Positions 34,016 through 40,557 of a DNA stretch of 64,000 nucleotides are shown here, piece after piece. How positions within the stretch are numbered: the stretch's first letter is position 1; each line of letters starts with the position of its first letter. The translations under genes and the position numbers were made by a program. Source of the stretch: Paenibacillus graminis (GTDB taxonomy: Bacteria > Bacillota > Bacilli > Paenibacillales > Paenibacillaceae); assembly GCF_000758705.1 (NCBI RefSeq), contig NZ_CP009287.1, positions 2,046,001 to 2,110,000 on the forward strand. Direction: 5' to 3'. The notes under the pieces are model-generated. The model searched no databases. It had not been told where the DNA came from and worked only from the letters and a program-made list of their open reading frames with translations.

Positions 34016-34330
34016 ATGGACTGGCTGATGCTAATTGCCGCAGGCTGTTGTGAGATGCTCGGAGTGGCTATGCTCGGAAAGCTGCAGTTGAACCGCAATT
34101 GGCAGACCCTCTGCCTGTTTCTGCTGGGTTTTGGCGGCAGTCTGCTGCTGCTGTCACAGGCGATGAACACTCTCCCGATGGGAACGGCCTATGCAGTATG
34201 GACAGGAATTGGCGCTTCCGGGGGAGCGGTGCTCGGTATGCTTCTTTATGGGGAGGAACGCGAATTACGGCGGATTATCTGCATTGTAATGATTCTCGGA
34301 GCAGCCGTCGGCCTCAAGTTATTAGGCTGA
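34016..34330 (+). CDS. SMR family transporter subunit, probable guanidine exporter partner
   Basis: 104 aa, start one base after the previous stop with AAGGAGGTG upstream. Four membrane helices, conserved Glu13 in [12 protein letters not shown], and the [12 protein letters not shown] motif of the SMR family. Translationally coupled partner of the preceding subunit under the same riboswitch. A 31-bp tandem array starts 48 bp after the stop. Confidence 0.9.
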   Translation: MDWLMLIAAGCCEMLGVAMLGKLQLNRNWQTLCLFLLGFGGSLLLLSQAMNTLPMGTAYAVWTGIGASGGAVLGMLLYGEERELRRIICIVMILGAAVGLKLLG

Positions 34331-34378
34331 TTTGCTTGAAGGCCATGAGGTGGATATGCTGGCGTTTTGCAGGGTGCG

Positions 34379-34688
34379 GAAGCGGACGACAATTGCAGAG
34401 TGTAATAGGGAAGTGAACCACGATTGCAGTGGGCAACAGGGAAGCGGACGACGATTGCAGAGTGTAATAGGGAAGCGGACGACGATTGCAGAGTGTAATA
34501 GGGAAGCGGACGACGATTGCAGAGTGTAATAGGGAAGTGAACCACGATTGCAGGGGGCAACAGGGAAGCGGACGACGATTGCAGAGTGTAATAGGGAAGC
34601 GATTGACGATTGCAGGGGGTAGCAGGGAAGCGAACCACGATTGCAGAGTGTAATAGGGAAGCGAATGACGATTGCAGAGTGTAATAGG
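34379..34688. repeat. 31-bp tandem repeat, 10 units
   Basis: Ten units at a strict 31-bp period (GAAGCGG at 34379, 34410 ... 34658). Each holds ACGATTGCAG and ends GTAATAGG or GCAACAGG. Two unit types are mixed (GCGGACGACG and GTGAACCACG). Non-coding. Confidence 0.9.
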
Positions 34689-34697
34689 GGATCCAAG

Positions 34698-34825
34698 TTG
34701 GATTTTCTCCACTTAAATTTACCCAAAAGCTATCTGCAGGAGGGATTAGTGGGAAAAAGTAAACTTAAATTACACGAATTCCCCCGAAAAGGGGAGGATG
34801 GGTCGATTTAGTTATCCTTTTTCTA
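34698..34825. repeat. Dispersed GGAAAAAG/CTTTTTCC box repeat, locus 3, left part
   Basis: Boxes TTCTCCACTTAAATTTAC, GTGGGAAAAAGTAAACTTAA and TTAGTTATCCTTTTTC. The last is cut by the insertion sequence at 34826 and resumes at 36045 (TATCCTTTTTCC), followed by AAGTTCACTTTTTCC at about 36095. Confidence 0.75.
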
Positions 34826-36044
34826 CGGCTGTTGATTAACCAAAAAAATGTAGAAAAAAGGCCGCCGATTCGGTAAAGTGTTTGTACCCCTACAAACATC
34901 CGAGACGAGGCGACCTCATGAAAAAGTCTACTTCATTATCGAACATTCTGCAATCGGTGATTCCCCCGGAACGAATGAAGCCAATCCTGGAAGAACTGGG
35001 ATATATCGATGTTGCTAGAAAATTTACCGTGTACGATTTGTTCTTATTTCTTAGTGAAGCGGCCTTCCAGCAATGGCGCGGGTACCGCGATGGCGAGCAG
35101 CAAATGGCTCATTACGGTCAACGAGCGGTGGACCACTCTACCCTCTCCAAAAAAGCGAAACAGGTTCCGTTTGCACTCTTCAAGCGTTTGCTGGCAATCA
35201 TGATTGAGCTGTGCAATCGCAAAACGAAGCGTTCCCTTGGCATCCCAAAAGAACTGCTTGTCGTCGACTCCACTCAAGTCACGGTGGGGATGGGCCGACT
35301 TCCTTGGGCTCCCATTCGCGGGCAAAAATCCGGGATTAAACTCCATGTCGCAATCATAGCGGACCGGAGGGAATTGCATCGGGTAACGGAGACCACAGGA
35401 AATGAGCATGATCTCAACAGTTGTGCGGAGCTCATCGATCCGACACGCATTCTGGTCGCGATCGTTCTTACGGAAAACACAAGTTTTTCGACGCTTACGA
35501 CATGCAAATCGAGCGTCAGTATTTTGTGATCCGGCTTCGGGACAACACGACCTTTCATGATCCCGTTCCTAGAATACGTAAGAAACCGTTCACGGGAAGC
35601 ATTGAACAAGATCTGACCTGCCAGCTTGGAAAAAACAAGGCCCTTTCCGAGCGACGTTTCGAGTGGTGATCTTGCGAGATCCGAAAGGCAACCCCGTCAT
35701 CTTAGCAACGAATTTGCACTGGCATTCGCCTGAGAAAATCGCGGAGATTTATCGAAAACGTTGGCAGATCGAAGTATTTTTTCGCTGGATTAAGCAACAA
35801 CTGAATGTTCCAAGATTATTTGGGACCACGCCAAATGCGGTATATGGACAGCTCTATACGGCTTTATTGGTGTACGTTCTGCTCAAATATCTGTTTGACC
35901 AAGGGAATGCTTCGGTCCATAGCACCGCAAAACTAACATTCGCCGAATTCGATCGGTTATTTCGCCTACAATCTTTGCCGCTCGAATGGAGGGTGTTCCT
36001 ATCCTGTAACTTAAATTTCCTAAATATAGGTTAATCAACAGTCG
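34826..36044 (+). mobile_element. IS4-family insertion sequence, 1219 bp
   Basis: 16-bp terminal inverted repeats CGGCTGTTGATTAACC (34826-34841) and its near-complement at 36029-36044 (15 of 16). Target duplication TATCCTTTTTCTA (34813-34825) / TATCCTTTTTCCA (36045-36057), 12 of 13 identical. The long duplication and Y-R-E-K transposase fit the IS4 family. Its transposase has two frameshifts, so this copy cannot move by itself. Confidence 0.92.
34918..36034 (+). pseudogene. IS4-family transposase, two frameshifts
   Basis: Begins MKKSTSLSNIL at 34918 (GAGG site). First DDE Asp is in LLVVDSTQVTV. A missing G near 35459 breaks the frame: reading GCG-GAT-CGT restores ADRSYGKHKFFDAYD. A missing base near 35655 breaks it again: TTC-CGA restores RRFRVVILRDPKGN. 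The last part carries the Y-x2-R-x3-E-x6-K signature (IYRKRWQIEVFFRWIK). Restoring one base at each site gives exactly 373 codons. The N-terminal part alone cannot be catalytic. Confidence 0.92.
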
Positions 36045-36110
36045 TATCCTTTTTCCAACTAACGCTTGCGGGGAGCGGGATAAGCGAGAATTAAGTTCAC
36101 TTTTTCCAAT
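36045..36110. repeat. Dispersed GGAAAAAG/CTTTTTCC box repeat, locus 3, right part
   Basis: Continuation of locus 3 beyond the insertion sequence: TATCCTTTTTCCAACTAACGC then GAATTAAGTTCACTTTTTCC. Joined to 34698-34825 it restores the four-box layout. Confidence 0.7.
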
Positions 36111-36170
36111 AAGGTTTGCTATGGAGGATAGCTGGTTGCCAGCTTCACTTACAGTTTGCTCCAGTTCGCT

Positions 36171-36425
36171 AGAATTACAACAGTTCGCTACGGTTCACTC
36201 TACACCCTAGAATTACAACAGTTCGCTACGGTTCACTCTAGCACCCTAGAATTACAACAGTTCGCTACGGTTCACTCTAGTGCTCTAGAATTACAACAGT
36301 TCGCTACGATTCACTCTAGTGCTCTAGAATTACAACAGTTTGCAACGGTTGGCTCCAGTTCGCTAGAATTACAACAGTTCCCTACAGTTCGCTACAGTGC
36401 TCTAGAGTTTCAACAATTCCCATAA
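36171..36425. repeat. 39-bp tandem repeat, 7 units
   Basis: AGAATTACAACAG at 36171, 36209, 36248, 36287, 36326 and 36365, with a diverged last unit at 36404 (period 39, one 38). Units contain TTCGCTACGGTTCACTC. It begins 60 bp after the box repeat. Non-coding. Confidence 0.85.
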
Positions 36426-36777
36426 ATTACCTGTAATTCCCAGGCGTTCAGAGTATTATTAAGCTAGGTGCTGCTGGAGAGGCTGGCGATAGAGAACGGA
36501 TTTAGTGTGTGGGTGGAGATTACCGTCCTTCGGCCGAACCTTCCCCATCCGCTGCAAAGAGAATGGACGCTATTTTGGATTGTGTAGAGGTTCCACTGTA
36601 TAATAGCTGTCATAACCAGACTGTTGGCGCATACTTTCGGATAACCATAGCAGGCTATGCGGCAGCAGTTTTCACGAAATGGATACCTGTACGATGTTTC
36701 GATTGAGGCAACATGGTAAGTATATATAGTAGGTATAATAAGGTAATCCAATCTAATGGTTAAGGGAGACTTTGTTC
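36426..36777. other. Non-coding spacer
   Basis: No gene supported. TATAAT-like sequences at about 36600 and 36735 could be -10 elements for the aldo/keto reductase but lack well-spaced -35 partners. Confidence 0.4.
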
Positions 36778-37641
36778 ATGAACACCAATATATCCGGTAC
36801 TATCGCACTCAAGGACGGAACTGCTGTGACAAAAATGGGCCAGGGAACCTGGAACATGGGCGACAGCACAGCCACGCGTGATGAGGAAATAGCTGCTCTC
36901 AGGCTGGGGGTGGAGCTGGGCATGAATCTCATTGATACCGCCGAAATGTATGGGGACGGCCGTTCCGAAGAAATGGTGGGTGAAGCCATCCGGGGCATCC
37001 GGGATCAGGTTTTTCTCGTCTCCAAGGTGCACCCGGATAATGCCGGTCTGGACCGGATTACCCGCAGCTGTGAAGAAAGTCTGAAGCGTCTGGGAACGGA
37101 TCATCTGGACTTGTACCTCCTGCACTGGCGGGGGAAAATCCCGCTGGAAGAGACGGTTAAGGGAATGGAACAGCTCGTAGCCTCCGGTAAAATCGCCCGC
37201 TGGGGCGTATCCAACCTCGATACCGGGGATATGAAGGAGCTGCTGCGCATTCCTGGCGGAGACCGCTGTGCTGTAAATCAGGTCCTCTATCATCTCGGCT
37301 CACGGGGCATTGAGCATGAGCTGCTGCCATGGCAGCGTACCCACAAGATCCCTGTAATGGCTTACTCGCCGCTGGCCCAGGCAGGCACGCTCCGCAAAGG
37401 GTTGGCGGAGAATGAGACCGTACAGGAGATAGCACAGAAACATGGGGCAACCCCGTTGCAGATCATGCTGGCCTGGAGCATCCGGGAAGATGATGTAATT
37501 GCCATCCCCAAAGCATCGAGCCGCGAGCATGTCACCGAAAACGCCGCAGCCGCGAAGATCCGGCTGAGCGAAGAGGAATGCTGGAAGCTTGATGATGCTT
37601 TTCCGCAGCCGGCCTGGAAGGTACCGCTGGATATGATTTGA
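36778..37641 (+). CDS. Aldo/keto reductase
   Basis: 287 aa from ATG 36778 (GGGAG nine bases upstream; a TTG two codons earlier is less likely). Full AKR tetrad: Asp53, Tyr58 (DTAEMYGDG), Lys83 (VSKVHP), His116 (LYLLHWRG). NADPH-site segment IPKASSREHVTENAAA near the C terminus. A cytoplasmic NADPH-dependent carbonyl reductase of the DkgA-like or plant-type bacterial group; substrate unknown. Single gene closed by a strong terminator. Confidence 0.92.
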   Translation: MNTNISGTIALKDGTAVTKMGQGTWNMGDSTATRDEEIAALRLGVELGMNLIDTAEMYGDGRSEEMVGEAIRGIRDQVFLVSKVHPDNAGLDRITRSCEESLKRLGTDHLDLYLLHWRGKIPLEETVKGMEQLVASGKIARWGVSNLDTGDMKELLRIPGGDRCAVNQVLYHLGSRGIEHELLPWQRTHKIPVMAYSPLAQAGTLRKGLAENETVQEIAQKHGATPLQIMLAWSIREDDVIAIPKASSREHVTENAAAAKIRLSEEECWKLDDAFPQPAWKVPLDMI

Positions 37642-37654
37642 GTTTGGTTGTGCA

Positions 37655-37690
37655 GAGGCTGTCCCGGGAGTTTCGGGACAGCCTTTTTTG
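37655..37690 (+). terminator. Terminator after aldo/keto reductase
   Basis: AGGCTGTCCCG paired with CGGGACAGCCT, loop GGAGTTT, then TTTTTT. Confidence 0.9.
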
Positions 37691-37707
37691 CTTGGGGCGG
37701 GAGGGGA

Positions 37708-38482
37708 AACAACGGCAAAAGTGCCGTTGTTAAGCGTGCCGCGGCCGGAAAAGCTGGAAACAACGGCAAAAGTGCCGTTGTAAAGCACGCCGCGGCCGGA
37801 AAAGCTGGAAACAACGGCAAAAGCGCCGTTGTTGAGCGCACCGCGGCCGGAAAAGCTGGAAACAACGGCAAAAGCGCCGTTGTTGAGCGCACCGCGGCCG
37901 GAAAAGCTGGAAACAACGGCAAAAGCGCCGTTGTTGAGCGCGCCGCGGCCGGAAAAGCTGAAACAACGGCAAAAGTGCCGTTGTAAAGCACTCCGCGGCC
38001 GGAAAAGCTGGAAACAACAGCAAAAGCGCCGTTGTTGAGCACGCCGCGGCCGGAAAAGCTGGAAACAACGGCAAAAGTGCCGTTGTTAAGCACGCCGCGG
38101 CCGGAAAAGCTGGAAACAACGGCAAAAGCGCCGTTGTTGAGCGCGCCGCGGCCGGAAAAGCTGAAACAACGGCAAAAGTGCCGTTGTTAAGCGCGCCGCG
38201 GCCGGAAAAGCTGGAAACAACGGCAAAAGTGCCGTTGTTAAGCGCACCGCGGCCGGAAAAGCTGGAAACAACGGCAAAAGTTCCGTTGTTGAGCGCACCG
38301 CGGCCGGAAAAGCTGGAAACAACGGCAAAAGTGCCGTTGTTAAGCGCGCCGCGGCCGGAAAAGGAGGAAACAACGGTAAAAGTGCCGTTGTTAAGCGCGC
38401 CGCGGCCGGAAAAGCTGGAAACAACGGCAAAAGTGCCGTTGTTGAGCGCACCGCGGCCGGAAAAGGCGGAAACAACGGCTGG
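37708..38482. repeat. 51-bp hairpin tandem array B, 16 units
   Basis: AACAACGG at 37708, 37759, 37810, 37861, 37912, 37962, 38013, 38064, 38115, 38165, 38216, 38267, 38318, 38369, 38420 and 38471. The period is 51 with two units of 50 where one G is lost (GCTGAAAC). Stem AACAACGGC(A) / (T)GCCGTTGTT with an AAAG or AAAAGC loop, then CCGCGGCCGG. Same period and layout as array A, with a different linker (GGAAAAGCT). The last unit runs into the GH1 remnant. Confidence 0.95.
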
Positions 38483-38736
38483 CCGATCTATCCGCAAGGG
38501 TTTTAAGCCGTTCTTGGAGCCGCATTCATGAATTGTATGGAGATATTCCGGTTTATATTACGGGAAATGGTGCATGCTATAATGACGAGCCGGTGGAGGG
38601 TATAGTGGCGGATCAGAAAAGGGCTGCACGATCCGGTTTGGCCTGATCCATGTGGATCAAGACACTCGCAAGAACAAAGAAGGCCAGCTTCTACTGGTAC
38701 CAGATTACGGTTGCGAATAACGGATTTTACATTTGA
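38477..38736 (+). pseudogene. C-terminal remnant of a GH1 beta-glucosidase
   Basis: Translated pieces match the GH1 C terminus in order: GWPIYPQGF (38478), RIHELYGDIPVYITGNGACYNDEP (written in two frames), then RFGLIHVDQDTRK and ASFYWYQITVANNGFYI ending at TGA 38734. At least two frameshifts and an internal deletion (from about DQKR to RFG) are present. The nucleophile Glu of the usual YITENG motif is Gly here. Everything upstream is missing and replaced by array B. Confidence 0.85.
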
Positions 38737-38751
38737 ATAATGAATCTGACG

Positions 38752-38788
38752 GCGGAGGCCTTGCAGTAAAATGCAGGCTTCCGTTTTT
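38752..38788 (+). terminator. Terminator after the GH1 remnant
   Basis: CGGAGGCCTTGCA paired with TGCAGGCTTCCG, loop GTAAAA, then TTTTT; probably the old terminator of the lost GH1 gene. Confidence 0.75.
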
Positions 38789-38998
38789 GTGGATTAGGTC
38801 GTTCGGAGGATAAAAAAAGCCGGTAAATAGCCCTTTGGCAGGAACTCTTAAATGTTGTCAACAATGTTCATGACGAAACCGTGTTTTCAATTTGCTGACA
38901 AAGAAAGCGCTTTGATTTACGATGACTGCATAAGGGATAACCTTTCAAAGAGCTTCAAGATGGGGCATCCCATTCACTAACATAAGGGGGCATTTAAA
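38789..38998. promoter_or_regulatory. Upstream region of the mannitol operon with cre-like palindrome
   Basis: CAAAGAAAGCGCTTTG at 38899-38914 holds the palindrome AAAGCGCTTT and resembles cre with two mismatches; MtlR or CcpA binding is possible. AAGGGGG lies before the mtlA start. No gene seen. Confidence 0.5.
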
Positions 38999-40459
38999 AT
39001 GGCCACAACAGCAACAACGCAAACTTCATCCGGTGGCGTAAGGGTGAAGGTTCAACAATTCGGCCGCATGCTCAGCGGTATGGTTATGCCGAATATCGGC
39101 GCTTTTATCGCCTGGGGGTTAATTACGGCTTTGTTCATTCCGACCGGCTGGTTACCCAATAAAGATCTGGCAATGCTGGTTGACCCAATGATCAAGTTCC
39201 TTCTGCCGCTGCTTATTGGTTACACAGGCGGACAGATGGTCAATGGCAAGCGCGGCGGTGTCATCGGTGCGATTGCGACCATGGGGGTTATCGTCGGGGC
39301 AGACATCCCAATGTTCCTTGGAGCTATGATTGTCGGGCCATTGGCGGGTTGGGTGCTGAGAGTCTTCGACCGTGCAGTTGAAGGAAAAATCAAAGCAGGA
39401 TTCGAAATGCTGGTCAACAATTTCTCGCTCGGGATTATCGGCGGTATTTTGACGCTGGGAGCCTACAAAGGGATCGGGCCGCTGGTTCAGGGACTGACCA
39501 ATATTTTATCTGACGGTGTTGAATTTCTTGTCAATCACAACCTGCTGCCGCTGGTTAACCTCATTATCGAGCCGGCAAAGGTATTGTTCCTGAACAATGC
39601 GATCAACCACGGAATTCTGAGTCCTATCGCTGCCGAAGAATCGGCGCGGATCGGGAAATCCATCCTGTTCATGCTGGAATCCAACCCTGGACCAGGTCTT
39701 GGTATCCTGCTTGCTTACTGGCTGGTTGGCAAAGGTTCGGCCAAATCATCCGCACCGGGTGCGGTAATCATCCACTTCCTCGGGGGGATTCATGAAATTT
39801 ATTTCCCGTATATCCTGATGAATCCGCGTCTGATTCTGGCAGTCATCGGCGGCGGTGTAAGCGGTACCTTTACCTTCCAGCTTCTGGGTGCGGGACTTAC
39901 CTCTTCACCATCGCCGGGCAGTATCTTCGCTTACCTTGCAATGACGCCTAAGGGCGGTTATGGACCGATGTTTGCCGGTGTTATTGTAGCAACCGTTGTT
40001 TCCTTCCTGATCGCTGCACTTCTGCTTAAGACCAGCAGCAAGAACAACGAGGAAGAAGTGGATCTGGAAGAAGCGTCTGCCAAAATGCGCGATATGAAAG
40101 CTGCTGGCACTTCGGCTAACAACTCAAATGCAACTACAGCGAATGTAATCTCTCCTAATGTAGCAGCCAACGTACGCAACAAAGGAGATGTCAACAAGAT
40201 CGTCTTTGCTTGCGACGCAGGGATGGGCTCCAGTGCAATGGGCGCTTCCGTTCTGCGGAAGAAGCTCCAGAATGCAGGCGTCAACATTACGGTTGTGAAC
40301 TCTGCGGTCAGTGAAATCCCTGCGGATGCTGACATTGTAGTCACCCAGAAAACGCTGACGGAACGGGCGATTGCCAGCAATCCGAACGCTGAGCATATCT
40401 CGATAGACAACTTCCTGAAGAGTCCGAAATATGACGAGCTGGTGGAACGTTTGAAGTAA
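38999..40459 (+). CDS. mtlA: PTS mannitol transporter subunit IICB
   Basis: 486 aa. IIC membrane domain at about 15-345 with multiple helices and the substrate-site motif GGIHEIYFPY. Linker rich in Ala/Asn at about 350-395, then the IIB domain with phospho-Cys405 (VFACDAGMGSS). No IIA domain is fused; it is supplied by mtlF two genes downstream. Imports mannitol as mannitol 1-phosphate. First gene of the complete mtlA-mtlR-mtlF-mtlD operon. Confidence 0.96.
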   Translation: MATTATTQTSSGGVRVKVQQFGRMLSGMVMPNIGAFIAWGLITALFIPTGWLPNKDLAMLVDPMIKFLLPLLIGYTGGQMVNGKRGGVIGAIATMGVIVGADIPMFLGAMIVGPLAGWVLRVFDRAVEGKIKAGFEMLVNNFSLGIIGGILTLGAYKGIGPLVQGLTNILSDGVEFLVNHNLLPLVNLIIEPAKVLFLNNAINHGILSPIAAEESARIGKSILFMLESNPGPGLGILLAYWLVGKGSAKSSAPGAVIIHFLGGIHEIYFPYILMNPRLILAVIGGGVSGTFTFQLLGAGLTSSPSPGSIFAYLAMTPKGGYGPMFAGVIVATVVSFLIAALLLKTSSKNNEEEVDLEEASAKMRDMKAAGTSANNSNATTANVISPNVAANVRNKGDVNKIVFACDAGMGSSAMGASVLRKKLQNAGVNITVVNSAVSEIPADADIVVTQKTLTERAIASNPNAEHISIDNFLKSPKYDELVERLK

Positions 40460-40492
40460 GGAAGCTGGGTCGATCTGTATACAGCTAAATTA

Positions 40493-40534
40493 GGAGACAA
40501 ACGCTGGACCTCAGGCAGGCCAGCGTTTGTCTCC
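40493..40534 (+). other. 15-bp perfect inverted repeat between mtlA and mtlR
   Basis: GGAGACAAACGCTGG / CCAGCGTTTGTCTCC around a 12-nt loop, with no T-run. Likely an RNA hairpin that protects or partly terminates the mtlA message. Confidence 0.75.
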
Positions 40535-40557
40535 AGTTAAGGCGAGGGACACAGGTT

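Noticed and set aside
34246..34726. Three overlapping minus-strand frames over the 31-bp array, rich in Pro/Leu/Cys repeats
   Set aside because: Low-complexity translation of a minisatellite; no starts with ribosome sites, and frames overlap one another.
36156..36425. 89-codon frame over the 39-bp repeat
   Set aside because: Period divisible by three, no ribosome site, low complexity; treated as repeat only.
37300..38531. Long open frames across array B
   Set aside because: Same cause as array A: a mostly 51-bp period. The two 50-bp units shift the frames, which shows no selection to keep any of them open.
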